Below the pieces are notes generated by a model. It worked only from the letters and a program-made list of their open reading frames with translations. It made no database searches and had not been told where the DNA came from. From NCBI RefSeq assembly GCF_033473495.1, contig NC_088936.1:186001-250000 (forward strand): 64,000 nt of DNA, given 5' to 3'. The stretch comes from Cercospora beticola. Taxonomy: Eukaryota > Ascomycota > Dothideomycetes > Mycosphaerellales > Mycosphaerellaceae. Shown one piece after another: positions 33,996 to 45,375 of this stretch. Position numbers and translations under genes: made by a program. Numbering within the stretch: the first letter of the stretch is position 1; each line of letters begins with the position of its first letter.

Positions 33996-34382
33996 GATTG
34001 CACGTAAGATTATGGATGGGAGGTAACCTGCAGAACCATTGCATGTTGCGAAGCATGTTTGTTGGCGGTGTGATGCTAGATGTTGATCAGCGGCTTGGGC
34101 AGCGCGCGCCTATTTCAGACAGCATATGTAGATAATCATGATCATTTATCTCAACAAATCAAAGATCTTCCTAAGCCATTGGCACTGCGTGAGTTTCCGT
34201 GCAAACTCTTAAGACAATGCCAGTAGGCTGTATCTGGAAAGTCCTTTCCAGATATGGTTAACGCTATAACATGTAGGACGACGTCACGTTTCTGGCCCAA
34301 GCATGCGCGGCACACCGTCTTCGACTTTGCTCAGCAGACTCAAAGTCGCCTTAAACACACTCTTGTACGAAATCATCGCACA
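33996..34382. other. Intergenic spacer
   Basis: 387 bp between two plus-strand genes. The frame of the next gene is open from an upstream ATG at 34254, which could extend its N terminus by 43 residues. Confidence 0.4.
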
Positions 34383-36091
34383 ATGTCTTCGCAAAATGCT
34401 TTCGAGCCTGTCCAGGAGTGGATTTTCGTCGAAACCGAACCAAAGAGTGCACCCTCGCAAGGTGACAAGAAGCTAGCTCATCGGAAGAGGATTCGCGCCC
34501 AGGCGGCCAAAGTCAGCTCCAATGCCCGGCTCGAAACGATTCGCAAACGCGTCCCAAAACGTACAACGCAGCCGGTCGAGCACGTTTTTCAAGTTGCGTT
34601 GTCGGGAGGATCAGGCCAGAGGAGACAACTCCGACCTCTCGCATCAGCATGCGAGGAACGCGAAAGCGAGGTACTCGCTGCACAATATCGAGGTGGGTGT
34701 GGTTGCGTCAGTACCCAAAGAAATGCCGAAGGAGGATCGGGACTAATGCAATCCTGATTGTGAACCGGTTCAGATCGAGAGACCTCAATGGCTGTGCATG
34801 CTCATACTCTTTTGAGAGGCCCGATTCCTGTTGCACAAGCAAATGCTGCCATTCTGTCGCAATTCCTCAGTCGTTTCAAGTCCGGCGGGCCGGCTGAACG
34901 TCCTTGGATTGAGCTCGTCATGGCCAGAGCAGTGTCTTCGTCAACTCCCTCGCTCATAAGTACAGCTCTGCAAGCGAATGCTAGCGCACTTTGCGCGAAC
35001 GATCTGCAGCATCCTGAAATATCCCAACATGCCACCAAGCTTTACTTGTTCGTTATCGAGCGGTTGCAAGCGTTACTGAGAGGCCCCAGCTGGAGCGACA
35101 CTTTATTTGCACACTTGCATGATCATATCCTTTTACGATGTACGTTCACTTGCAGTGATGAGTACTGGCTTCTTCGTCTGACTATCCCAAAGCGCATTGC
35201 TGGCCGGGATCCTGCTGCTAGTCATGCCCACGTTCGAGGCGTTGCACGCCTCATACAAGCGAAAGGACCCCAAAGTTTCATTTCTGGTATCGAGCACCAG
35301 ACATTTCGGTATTACAGGATCAACATTGTAAGTCTTCCGGGATGTCCGCCAATCAAGTCAACGCGCTGAGACCGCCGTAGTTCATGATCGGTGTCGCTGA
35401 TCGTACGCCTTGCTTTCTAGCGGAGGCAGACTGGAGAAATATTCCGTTCTCAGGAGATGGTCCGCCCAAGACAATACTGGACATGCTCCTCGACTCGCTG
35501 ACTGAAATTCCGGGGGTGCTGGCTGCAGCAGAAAATCTGTCGAAAGGCGGACTGAGTCGATATGTTCTCGTTCAAAAAGCCTTTGAACTGGCATATAGGG
35601 TCAGATGCTTGATCTGGGACCTGGAGAAATGGAAAAACCTCCATATTTGGACCTATCCCGCAATCGCCCAAGAACCCGACCTGAGGAAGTTGGATCTCCT
35701 TGCTTTGTGCAAGCTCATCACTGAGTTGCATCCTTACGACGCCAGACTAGGAGAAGCTCTCAGCTGCTATACTGGCGCACAGCTGATCCTTGCTCGTGTA
35801 GCCCAGCGATTAGGCGAGAGGAGTTTCCTCATGAGGACTGCCCTTCGTCCGCCCCACACACTTCATGAACTGGTTTCTGCAATTGTCCTGGTTTCCAAAG
35901 CGCAGATAACCGCGGAAGACTCAAACCTGATCAGTTTGATCGTCACGACTTTCCCATTGAAAGTCGCCCAAGGCACGACCGAGTTGCAGGATCCGGAACT
36001 CCACAAGGCAATTCGAGATTTGCTGGATCAGGTTGCTGCTGAGTTTTCTCGCAGATATAATTTGAAGTACACCACGTCGAGCCAGGCATAG
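34383..36091 (+). CDS. Fungal transcription-factor-like protein without a zinc cluster
   Basis: CDS is join(34383..34692,34774..35327,35381..36091), 524 aa. The intron 34693..34773 (GTGGGT, GACTAAT, TTCAG) removes an in-frame TGA. The intron 35328..35380 (GTAAGT...GTAG) joins YYRIN-Ile to FMIGVADRTPCFLAEADW. The N terminus (WIFVETEP, then a basic HRKRIRAQAAK stretch) and the later HAHVRGVARLIQAKGP followed by FLAEADWRNIPF resemble the many Pezizomycotina proteins that carry a fungal-specific transcription factor domain after a basic head. No cysteine cluster is present. A regulatory role is family-based inference. The first intron is the least certain part. Confidence 0.65.
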
Positions 36092-36219
36092 AGCACACTA
36101 GTGCCGTAAACCAAGTCTGAGACACTGCGATATTTCGTAAAAGCGGACGAATGCTGAGTCATGGTCCCGTTACAGGTAGCCATCGGATGGAGATTTCATG
36201 GCATTCCAGGCACGTGTTA

Positions 36220-37323
36220 TCAATGGGAACATGCGAATCGTTCGCTTTCGATTTCATTGCCTGCTCCAGTGTCGTGAATGGGCGTGGAGACAGTGGAGTG
36301 TTCAAGTCGACAATCATAGCGCCTCCTCATTGCGTCCACAGTGCGAGACCCAATGAGGCCGCCAAATAAAGACCACTTCCTTCCATGCTGTTTGACGAGT
36401 TCAAGCAATTTCTCGTCCTCGGCTTTCGTCCAGGGATTGCGGCTACAACGAACGGAGCCACTAACACGTGGACGAACATGGTCGTATTGACTTTCCACCG
36501 ACTTGTATGAGCGGTTCATCGCATTTGCAATTTCAGACCAGGACTTGGAATCCTTTTCGCGCAGCCGGATCAACGTGGCGGTCTCTGTATCGGTCCAGCG
36601 CTTAAGTATAGTACTGGGGGCGTTCTCTGCCAGTGACCTGTAATAGACCATGTTTTGGAGGCCTCCGACTTTCCGTTGCACGTGGCTCGCAATCTCGCGC
36701 CATTTGAGGCCTTTCTGTTTGAGTGCCAGAATTTGTTTGTATTGGCCATCAGTCAAGGGTCGAGGGCGCTCTTTCAAGGGCGAAGTGCCACGTGCTTTGC
36801 CGGATGCGAATAGGTCGCGCCATCTAGTGTTCACCTTGTGCCGTGAGTAAGAGCCTAACTCGCTGGCGATTGTAGTGAATGTTGCTGCTTCTGCCCTCCT
36901 TCGAATGATGTGAGCATCCTCTTCAGCCGTAAATTTACTTGGCCGTGGGAATTTTTTTCTCTTCACCTCGCCTTCGTGGCCATGCAATAGGACCAATCTT
37001 CTATACCTAGCATTAACGGCATACTCAGACCTTCCAAGCTCAGCGCCTATGGCTCTGTAGAACGCGCCTTCTTTGCGACGCCGCAGTATCTGTTGATCTT
37101 CAGCGGGAGAGTAAAACCGGTAGATCTGAGCTGATTGAGACTCTTCATCAGGTCCCGATCGTTGCTTTTCCGTTCCGAGTATGTTGACGGAGGGGACTTT
37201 TCTTGCCTCCAAAGTCGCGAAGCGGCGGCAAAGTGGCAACGGACCGGGATGCCAGACGGGACGGGCATGACCGATGCCGAGATTTCGGAATAGCGGGAAC
37301 CATCTCACGCAGGCGTGCAGCAT
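36220..37323 (-). CDS. Five-repeat SANT/Myb-like protein with mitochondrial-type leader (left member of divergent pair)
   Basis: Single exon, 367 aa from the ATG at 37323 (the frame also has an ATG at 37455, giving 411 aa). I prefer 37323 because the product then matches its neighbour in length (365 aa) and begins with an acid-free, Arg-rich leader with a cleavage-like RRF-Ala near residue 36. Five SANT/Myb-like helical repeats follow at about 71-110, 131-171, 189-231, 243-283 and 298-340. Each starts with a (Y/F/W)(S/T)xxE/D-type element and contains an xxIAxxxxRS-type second helix. Such repeats usually bind DNA. Together with the leader this suggests a mitochondrial DNA-associated protein; that is inference. 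The pair looks like an old inverted duplication. Confidence 0.75.
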   Translation of the reverse strand: MLHACVRWFPLFRNLGIGHARPVWHPGPLPLCRRFATLEARKVPSVNILGTEKQRSGPDEESQSAQIYRFYSPAEDQQILRRRKEGAFYRAIGAELGRSEYAVNARYRRLVLLHGHEGEVKRKKFPRPSKFTAEEDAHIIRRRAEAATFTTIASELGSYSRHKVNTRWRDLFASGKARGTSPLKERPRPLTDGQYKQILALKQKGLKWREIASHVQRKVGGLQNMVYYRSLAENAPSTILKRWTDTETATLIRLREKDSKSWSEIANAMNRSYKSVESQYDHVRPRVSGSVRCSRNPWTKAEDEKLLELVKQHGRKWSLFGGLIGSRTVDAMRRRYDCRLEHSTVSTPIHDTGAGNEIESERFACSH

Positions 37324-37590
37324 TCTCTGTTGCAGCAGCAATGCTGAGCCCAAGACATCGGGCAATGCGGTATGTGATGTGAGTTGCGAAGGTCGGAAGG
37401 AGGTGGAGGCGCGAGAAGAACTGCAAATGCACGTCCAGAACTCCCGAAATGACATCCTTGCTTAGCGCGGGTCTCGCCGCGTCGGACTTCACGCGACTTC
37501 CAACGTGAGTTCCATCTCCTCCATTTCACATGGCAGACGGGCCAATACAGCAGTCTGGATACGGTGTTGCGGACTTGAGAGGGCATCCCC
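37324..37590. promoter_or_regulatory. Shared 267-bp divergent promoter of the SANT-repeat pair
   Basis: The two start codons face away from each other across this stretch, so both promoters are in or near it. No obvious TATA box. If the left gene uses its upstream ATG (37455), the spacer shrinks to 135 bp. Confidence 0.6.
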
Positions 37591-38688
37591 ATGTACAGCT
37601 CCTTGCGACTAGTGGGAAGTGGCGCAGTAGGGTGCCGTAATGCTTGGGTGCAATGCCTCCTGGTCTTTCACCCGCTTGCCAAGTCGAGAAGTATCCGGTG
37701 TCCGTCTATAGCACGCTGGTACGGCCACGCTCAAGAAGAGGCTATGGAAGCCGAGACTGTGAAGTCAGTATCTCGAGGGCCCAGAAGGTGGTTCACTCAA
37801 GAAGAGGATGACTACATCTTACACGAGCGAAAGCGTGGCACTCTTTTTGCCAGCATCGCGCATCGCCTGGGCCGTGACAGACACTCAGTGGCTAAACGCT
37901 TTCGTTGGACATCTCGCCTGCGCGGATCGCATAGCCCTCCCAGCAAAGGTCGAGTGTTTTCTTCCTCAGAAGATGAGGTTATCATTCGCATGATGAACCA
38001 CGGCCGAAGCGTGAGCGACATCGCCGCGAAGCTTTCAGCGACCTCGAAGAAGACAATCGAGCAGGTACACGCTCGTCTGCATCGACTCCGAGAAGCTGGT
38101 CTGGTTAAACTTGCTCGCCAGCGCGAGTTCCATCCGCCACTCACTAAGTCTGACATCGACCGAATCTGCGCTGACAGGGAAGCTGGCCTGACTTGGCGAG
38201 AGATTGGTGTCAAGGAGGGTCGCAACGGCGTGGCCCTGTCGAATGATAGAGCGCTGAGATCGCATCTCAGTCGTCAGTCCGCAGGCTCTGCTTCCGCGCC
38301 TTGGAGTGCTGCCGAGATTCAGCAGATGAAGCACTTGCGAGATGAACAAGGTCTCAAGTGGAAACAGATCGCATCGATCTTGGGTCGCACTGTACGCGAG
38401 CTATGGTATCGCTATGGTAAACATTGTTCCAAAGCCCAAATCACAAAGCCTCACTCGCATAAATCAGGGCTACGACGTGCATGGAGTGCAGAAGATGACG
38501 CGACGCTTTTGAGTCTCGTCAAGAAATATGGCATACGCTGGAGGACCATCCAGGCGTTTATGAGCGATCGATCCACAAGCAGTCTCAAATGGCGCTATGC
38601 GCGTTATCTTGTTCGGAAGATCGAGTCTAGCAATGATAGTGCAGAACACAGTGGCAGCCCGCCACGCGACGTGAAGCGTGAAGACTGA
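37591..38688 (+). CDS. Five-repeat SANT/Myb-like protein with mitochondrial-type leader (right member of divergent pair)
   Basis: Single exon, 365 aa. Residues 1-48 lack acidic residues and are rich in Arg, Ser, Leu and Val, ending in ARWY-Gly, an R-3-type mitochondrial processing motif. Five SANT/Myb-like repeats lie at about 67-107, 122-166, 183-225, 237-278 and 298-340, nearly the same positions as in the divergent neighbour. Examples are WFTQEEDDYILHERKRG, WSAAEIQQMKHLRDEQGLKW and WSAEDDATLLSLVKKYGIRW. The C terminus is Ser/acid-rich. Overall identity to the neighbour looks low, but architecture and length match. DNA binding is likely from the fold class, and the target is unknown. Confidence 0.75.
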   Translation: MYSSLRLVGSGAVGCRNAWVQCLLVFHPLAKSRSIRCPSIARWYGHAQEEAMEAETVKSVSRGPRRWFTQEEDDYILHERKRGTLFASIAHRLGRDRHSVAKRFRWTSRLRGSHSPPSKGRVFSSSEDEVIIRMMNHGRSVSDIAAKLSATSKKTIEQVHARLHRLREAGLVKLARQREFHPPLTKSDIDRICADREAGLTWREIGVKEGRNGVALSNDRALRSHLSRQSAGSASAPWSAAEIQQMKHLRDEQGLKWKQIASILGRTVRELWYRYGKHCSKAQITKPHSHKSGLRRAWSAEDDATLLSLVKKYGIRWRTIQAFMSDRSTSSLKWRYARYLVRKIESSNDSAEHSGSPPRDVKRED

Positions 38689-39151
38689 GTTCGGCCAGCC
38701 GAAATGCAACTCACGTCGGCTGCTCGTCTTCGCGCGGCTTCCCGTCACGTCTGCGCCGTTCGAGCGTCGGCAAGCCTCCTCTCGTGGAGTGCACTTGCGG
38801 CAACGCGACTTTCTGCTCCAGTTGCGCCTTCCGACTCGAACGTTGATGCGACTTCGATCACTAGCGCCTGCAACGGCTTTGCGCTGCAACTTTGCAAGCA
38901 CGCACTTCAACAACACCCCACCACTAATACACATTTGCATCTCCCAATCGTTTCTCGCAAGTGGTCCGCCGATGCCAGCAAGACAGCGCGCACCGCAGGC
39001 AAGACATCTGCCGACGAGGAGACTGCCAGTCGGAACGCCCGAAGTCACAACAGAGCGACCCCTGTCTCGTAGCAGTGGGCGCTCCTCGAAGAACACCGCG
39101 GAAACATCCAACCTGCACGAGTCGACTCGGACACGATCCTCCTACACGACA

Positions 39152-41319
39152 ATGTCTACGTCCGACATGGCCCTTGCCCAGGCAAAGCTTCGTCGCCAGC
39201 AGGAGCGCATCCAACAAGCCGAAGCTGCCTTGTACAATCCACCGCCAGCAGAAAAGGTCGAGAAGCCTCGATACGACCCATCACGCAGCAAGGCAAAGCT
39301 CGTCTGGAAGCCGGTCGACCTCAGCGATCGCGTAGAGCAGCGCACGCGCGGCAGCGAGAGCAGCGTGGAAGTTCGCATCAACAAGTACAGCGCGCCTTCC
39401 CGGGAGACCTCGCTCTCGCGTTCCATGTCAAGTGCATCTCAGCAAACGACAAATACCAGCCATGTGGACTTGCGCGAGACTTCAGCGCTCGATGACGGGT
39501 CTGGATTTCAGCTCATGACTCGACATGGCCCTCGAGCGATGAAGGCCACTACTGAGGTCAACACGTATGGTGACAGACCCGAAATCGAAAAGCAGAAGAC
39601 AGTTGAGGCGGCCTACGACAAGAAAGAAATTCTCGATGTCTTCCGGCAGGAGCTGCCTCCTCCCGATTTCCTTGCTACCACCCCCGGCATGAGCAATGGC
39701 TACGTCCAGTTTGTACAGCACCCAAACGGTGATGTGGCTGCGCATATGTGGTCTTTGTCCAACTACGCGTGGGACAACATCGGTCATTTCAGCAACATCC
39801 GCAAGCGAACAGAAGGTCAGCTGGGTGGTGACCGTCTGAAGGGGGAGACAGCGTACCAGAAACTTCAACAGCACACTCTTGCATACTTTAGAGTCCTCGC
39901 CAAGCAACGCGAAGCTTCGGTGACGGGCGCGCCTTTTGGTCAGGACAATATCAAATCGGCACTTCATGAACCTCTGCAGCCGGCGTCTCCTGAGCGAGAA
40001 AGCGACAGCATTGCATCAAGATATGCACCTCAACCGTCTCTCGAGCATGCCGAATCAGAGTTCGCTCATGCGAACCCGCGCGTCTACCCGGTTTCTGAAC
40101 AACCAAAAGTGCATCCCATGGCTCTTGCCTCGAGGCAAGAAGATCCGTTCAGCAACAGCACAGCCGATACCTTCACCACTTTCGGTCGGCAGTCGAGCTA
40201 TGGCAATCTGAGACCGACTGCTTCGAGCATTCATCAAGTATGCTACAGCGGAATACAAGCATTACGCACGTAAAGCTGACTTGTCGCAGATACCAACGGG
40301 TCAAGAACGACGCCATGACACAGGTCCAGGTCAGCCTTTTGTCCCATTGCAGCACCTTACTGCATACTGACAAGTTCACAGAATCCACACCGACTCGCGA
40401 AGCTCTACGCGACCAATTGCACAAGACTGTCGACATCGCGGTGAAACGCAGTCTCAGCCAAGCCAACCTCGCGCGAACTGTTCTTCACGATCCTATGCGA
40501 AAAGCCGAGCGGGACGATCAATCCCATAGCTCCAGCCCGCCGGCTTTCCCTATCAATAACGTGAGTGCCATGTCCTTCATTACGGAACGAACATATACTA
40601 TAGCTGATCTGAATCAGTTGTGCTGGAACTGGCAAGATTCTCAGATGCGTTCTGGTGGTGATGTCCACATTCCCACCGATCGCAAGACCAGCGTTCTTAC
40701 CATTGGGAGTGTTCCCGACGTGGATGTCGAGCCCTTTATGACGCCAAAGCCGCAAGAGGTCCACCGTCCGCAACCCGTCGTGCCGCTAAAGCCGATCGCA
40801 AAGCCTGCAAAGAAGAGCTACGACGACGAGCTTCGCGACTGGTGGACGGGTGGTACCAAGTTTGCCCGTCAAGAGGAACTTTTCCATACTGTGATGAACA
40901 GCACGCCCAAGTCATCACGCGCCAGCTTCTCTGCCGGCGCAACAAGCAGTCGACGTAACACATCTGCTTCCAACACTTCTTCGGATATCAGCGAGACCAA
41001 CACGCGCATCCTCATTCCGGTGTACGAGAACCTCGCTTCGTACGTTCAAGGACCTATCGAGCAGCGCCGCGACTACTGGTGTCAGTGGTCACAGCCACCG
41101 GAGTGGTGCATCGATCGCGGACCAAATGGCAACAAGTCCTTCTTTGATGACAGCTGGGGCCAGCCGCCAGCTCGGGTTGGTCGTGATCCGAGGTACCGTC
41201 GTGATCGTGGTGATCTTCAGTTCGGAGGTCTTTCGCCAATGTCTCAGAAGACGATCGGCAGTCCTGGCATGCACTCGATGGGAATGGGAATGAGTCGCTT
41301 CGCTTATGGAAGATACTAG
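39152..41319 (+). CDS. Conserved fungal protein of unknown function
   Basis: CDS is join(39152..40237,40290..40329,40382..40560,40618..41319), 668 aa. Introns are 40238..40289 (GTATGC...GCAG), 40330..40381 (GTCAGC, CTGAC, ACAG) and 40561..40617 (GTGAGT, GCTGAT, TCAG). The start at 39152 has good context (ACAATGT). The frame is open upstream, with ATGs at 38972 and earlier, so a longer basic N terminus is possible. It begins with a coiled-coil-like stretch (AQAKLRRQQERIQQAEAAL). The centre has NGYVQFVQHPNGDVAAHMWSL, and the C terminus has PPEWCIDRGPNGNKSFFDDSWG followed by RVGRDPRYRR. The C-terminal block resembles widely conserved, uncharacterised Pezizomycotina proteins. It is not secreted and has no membrane segment. 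Function is unknown. Confidence 0.75.
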
Positions 41320-41663
41320 GAGATCGGTGGTCGAAGGGATAGTAAGTCTGAGGCGGTGGCCTTGACGCATCGGCAAGGAAACTGCACGAGTGACGCGGAG
41401 CAATGAGATCTGCATCAACACTTTGATGGCGAGCGACATGGCGGTCTTGCTGCGATGCGAGCACATTTTACAGAAGCACAACATGAAGGAGTGAGCATGC
41501 AGTCGATAATGCAATCAGCATGGGACAAGATATCCAGCCCGAATTGACTTTTCTGTGCTATGCACCATCTGCCACTTCTCACAGGCATACTTTCTAATTC
41601 CACCAGCGCCTTTCACTGCCAGCTCTAGGTCCAGACATCCCATCCTCAACCCATATCAGAGCT

Positions 41664-42269
41664 CTAATACGCACAAACATTATCCCTCGACGGCACCGAA
41701 TACGTCGCAGTCAAATCCGAAGTCGTTCCCTCTGCGAATCCGCAAGTCGTACTCTGTCCCTCTCCTCTTGAGCATCCGTATTCGTTTTCTCCTTCAGAAA
41801 TGTAGATCGTGGCATTGTTCCTTGCAGAGTTCCGATAGACGTAGTATTCTTCGACTTCGAGCGTGAAGGCTTCGGGAGAGAATTTGTTGTTGCTAGTGGA
41901 AGATGGGAGTACGCGGGCATAGTAGGCTGGACTCAAGCCGTCATCGTCGCAGGATGTCCAGCAGGTGGGTGGGGTGCAGCCGGTCCTGTTGACAAGAAGC
42001 GAAGGGTTAGGTTGGGATGAGGCTAGACGAGGAATTGGGTGGGGGTTTGAGGTGGAGGATACGCACCAAGTTATGTTACAAGTTCGTGGGTAGGAACCGC
42101 CTTGTTCGAAGACTGCGTCTGGGTTGTTGATTGTGAAGGTCACGGTGTGGCACTCGGTGGGAGAGTAGGTGGAGGTTGTGGTGAAGGGGATGAGGCGGAA
42201 GTAGAGGGCTTGGGTGGAGGTTGCGAGGAGGGTGGTGAGGAGGGCGGTGGTGGGTTTGAGAGAGAGCAT
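41664..42269 (-). CDS. Eight-cysteine small secreted protein, candidate effector
   Basis: CDS is complement(join(41664..41985,42067..42269)), 174 aa. The intron 41986..42066 has a GTGCGT donor, CTAAC and ACAG, and splicing rebuilds Trp at the junction. Signal peptide is residues 1-21 (ending TQA-Leu). The mature part has eight cysteines at 40, 64, 71, 76, 80, 139, 149 and 172, an even number suggesting four disulphides. It has several N-x-S/T sites and a Thr/Ser-rich composition. No family recognised. Size, leader and cysteine count fit secreted effectors or cell-surface proteins of plant-associated fungi, but host association is not shown by the sequence. Confidence 0.8.
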   Translation of the reverse strand: MLSLKPTTALLTTLLATSTQALYFRLIPFTTTSTYSPTECHTVTFTINNPDAVFEQGGSYPRTCNITWCVSSTSNPHPIPRLASSQPNPSLLVNRTGCTPPTCWTSCDDDGLSPAYYARVLPSSTSNNKFSPEAFTLEVEEYYVYRNSARNNATIYISEGENEYGCSRGEGQSTTCGFAEGTTSDLTATYSVPSRDNVCAY

Positions 42270-43212
42270 TTTTGGTTGTGGTGAGTTGGTAAAGTGGATG
42301 AGAAGTGTATGTAGTGACTCGTGCTTGATGTTCTGTAACGGCAGAATTGAAATAGTATCAGAGTACTTATAATATGAGCTGTACAGACTCTTGTTGGGAT
42401 GTGAACCGACTGCTCACATTCGCGCCTTCCTTGCTGCAGCATGCTGTTCCCTTTTCGGCCTTGCCAAGGGAGAAGGCGTAGCACTTGTTCCCTTTTCAGT
42501 GTCTGTCAGTGATGGCCAAGGAACTGATCTTCCTCAATGTGGCGAGAAGAAGAGACTTTCACGAACATCGTTGCACGAGCGCTTGCTTCGAGTCGTACAG
42601 ATGAGGTCGACAAGTGGGTCTAATTCCTTGTAGCCGCAAAAGTGCCGATGTACGAATCTATCTTTGGAAGTTCGTTATAGCCGATTTTGGCTCTGTTCGC
42701 ACGATGCCGATGTGTTGCATTGGTGCATACACAGATGCAGTCCACCCCAAGCGGCAGCCAGTGGCTGCTCTCAACAGCGGCGAAGACAATCTGGCATTTA
42801 CGGCTGCCGTCGCAGATGTGACAGTGTGGAAATACGGATATGTTCAAGCCAGCCTTTTTGGAATGCTACTGTGCGCTCGACAAGGGCGTGGTCGCGACTG
42901 CCACTTTTGGCTCTTGTTATGTGCTTGAGCAAGAGATTCAAATCTGATTGCATATTTAGGTGTATTCCTCACGAAAAGTCGCGAGAACAAGTCACGCAAT
43001 GGACGCCGATGCTCCCAGTCACACTTCGAAAGGCACTTGTACTTGCAGTGACTGCGTTCCGTTTCGCCATCTAAGACTGGATCTGAGAAAGGCTTGCTGG
43101 TTACAGACTCATTGTCCTCACGTTCCAGCAATAAGTCACCCCTCGAAACCCTCATCGACCTCGATGCACATCTCTCAACCCTGTACGGCTTGCAGATCGT
43201 ATGACGGCCAGG
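42270..43212. other. 0.9-kb intergenic region
   Basis: Holds the promoter of the eight-cysteine secreted protein (reading left). Short plus-strand frames near 42614-43074 have no motifs. Nothing else supported. Confidence 0.4.
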
Positions 43213-44125
43213 CTACTGCTCATCCCATCCAGGGCCTTGAGGATCGATATTGGTATACGCTGCGTCAAAGAGTTCGCTATCGGAAGCGTAGTTCTCCTCA
43301 TCATATGGGTCTTGATCGGTGATCAAAGCTTTGAGCGTATAATGTGGGTATACTTGCGGTTCTTCACCTTGTAACATGAGCATAAGATGTCCACCGTGGT
43401 TGATGAGCTCTTCATCATCACCTTCAACTGCGGCGGGTATGAGAAAGTCTCGCCAGACCATCTGGATCAGCGTATAATGCGAGTATGGAGCCAGGTAGTC
43501 TGCAATATTTTCCAGCAATGCTGCCGTGTCGGACTCATACCCAGCAGTCTCCATAATTGCCAGCGGCTCTATGACATTCGGGAGGGTCCTAGGCTTGCCG
43601 GAATGTCGGTAAAAATTTCAAGCCAGTGTCGGAATTGGAGAAGACTAATGGAAGACTCTTGAGCTGGTTCGAGAATTGGAGTGAAGTGTTCGTCCCATCC
43701 ATCTCGATCGAGGCCTTTTGGGCGCCGAATTTCGGCTCTACAGGCTGCTGCGGCAATTGGACTTGCTTCTGCGAGTGCTCTGAGCCTGTCGCGGATTCTG
43801 ACAACATTGCATCCGAGACCGTTCGCGTCACGATGCCGCTCGAAGACGTCTTTCACCCCACTAAGGGACTTACAAACGTTGCCCAGCGGAAGGTTGTGGA
43901 TGGTCTGGCGATACTTGGCAGGCCCGTGAGTGCGCCACATGAAGTTGTGCATACGCAGCAAGAATATGTCGAGGAACTTGCTGTCGCTGAGCAGCCACTG
44001 GTACCCTCCACGATCTGCATGATCCCACATATTATCCAGGTACCTGGCCGCGATGACGACGGTCTCAATGCATGGAAAGAGCGTGGTGCCATAGCATTGC
44101 TGCATTTCGGCGAAGATTTCTTTTC

Positions 44126-44160
<35 letters not shown>

Positions 44161-44930
44161 GCAAGTTCGGGCCACTCGTCAACGCCTGGTAGTATCTTCT
44201 TATGCTTCAGTAGCTTCACACCCGCCTTGTAGCAGACTTCTAAGTCAATTATCAGCTGCGCTTCATGTCGAGTGATGTGGCCCGCCTCTTCTGCCAACTG
44301 GAAGCATCTTGCCGTTTCGTGCAGCCGGTGGCACTTTTCGAAGATATCGAGGCGTTCGCTGAGATCGAGTTCAATCAGCTTGGTGGAAGACGTCCGTATT
44401 GGCTCCTTATAGTGTTCCGGCCAGTCCTGAAAAAGTACGTTCCCGTTGGAGTCAAGGCCAACCCACACGACGCCAGGGCCGCTCCACGCCCTGCGCCGAT
44501 GCGGATTGTCATTGATGTCGTGCCAATTCAACTCAGAGACTTCGATATGGTTCTTCCTCGCATACGCGTAGCCTCTGATACTCCAATGCGAGAAGCGATC
44601 TTTCTGAAGAAGGTCAGCACCGACGATGGACCTTAGCGTCTTCTGATGAAATACCTTGAGGGCTTCTTGCGCTCTTTGTTCCTCCTCGATACGTCTCAAT
44701 ACATCATTGTCGTCGCCGAATGCCATTTGCCCGCCTAGGGAATTCTGCTCCTCTTCCGTGTCTCCTTCGCTCTTGAATCGCTGCAGGGGCTCAATGATTG
44801 GGTCTTGGGTATCTCGTTTGCTGAGCGCGACAAACGTGGTGTAATGAGTGGGGTAGTGATTGAGTTGATGTACTGCGCTGGGTCGGCGAGTTTGAGGAGG
44901 CAGAGAAGATGGCGAAAGTTGAATAAACAT
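43213..44930 (-). CDS. Hypothetical protein with polyglutamine tract
   Basis: From the ATG at 44930 an open frame reads to a TAG at 43569 (453 aa). It starts with a basic, hydroxylated leader, then a helical region (DDNDVLRRIEEEQRAQEALKV), WSGPGVVWVGLDSNGN, a run of about 11 Gln around residue 260, and CIETVVIAARYLDNMWDHADRGG. A further coding-like stretch with an acidic tail lies in another frame at 43588-43213. An intron 43589..43656 would join them (549 aa), but its donor GTCTTC is non-canonical, so a frame shift or a natural end at 43569 are alternatives. No family recognised; possibly intracellular. The 3' structure is unsure. Confidence 0.5.
44128..44160 (-). repeat. CAG microsatellite encoding polyGln
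   Basis: Eleven uninterrupted CTG triplets on the plus strand are CAG codons in the minus-strand gene. Pure triplets of this length tend to vary in copy number among strains. Confidence 0.9.
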
Positions 44931-45375
44931 ATGTGGAAAGCAGCGACCCACTTTAATGCACCTAGTGCACTAGCGTAATGGTATTCATGTGACAGCCGCG
45001 CAGGTTGAAGCGAGTTGCATACCTGCAGCTCTAGCCCAGTGGAACGAATCGCCATCATGGCCGTCACGATCCAGCGACGAAGAGTTCCAGACTGCGAGGA
45101 AGCGCCCAGCAAAAGCTTCTACAGTACCGCCCGATCATGCGTTCAGGGGACATCCAATGCCTCCCAGTTAACTCGAGTCCCAGGATCCCGACCACTCGCC
45201 AGTTCGAGGCATTTTTCGTGAGTATGGGCTTGGTGAAGACATGCTGGCGACTGCCTCTTTCGCTGCTCATGATGGCCTGACCGCGACGCGTCTCCTGACG
45301 CGCGAGCTTCGACGTTCTCGCGAGTACACGCAGACGTAACACGCCGCGCACATACGCAACAGCAAAGTCCAACAA
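44931..45375. other. Intergenic spacer
   Basis: 445 bp between the polyQ gene start and the decayed plus-strand coding region. Short frames only. Confidence 0.4.

Noticed and set aside
36220..37455. Upstream ATG at 37455 for the left SANT-repeat gene
   Set aside because: The 37323 start gives a length equal to its paralogue and a clean mitochondrial leader. The extra 44 residues have no such character. Not excluded.
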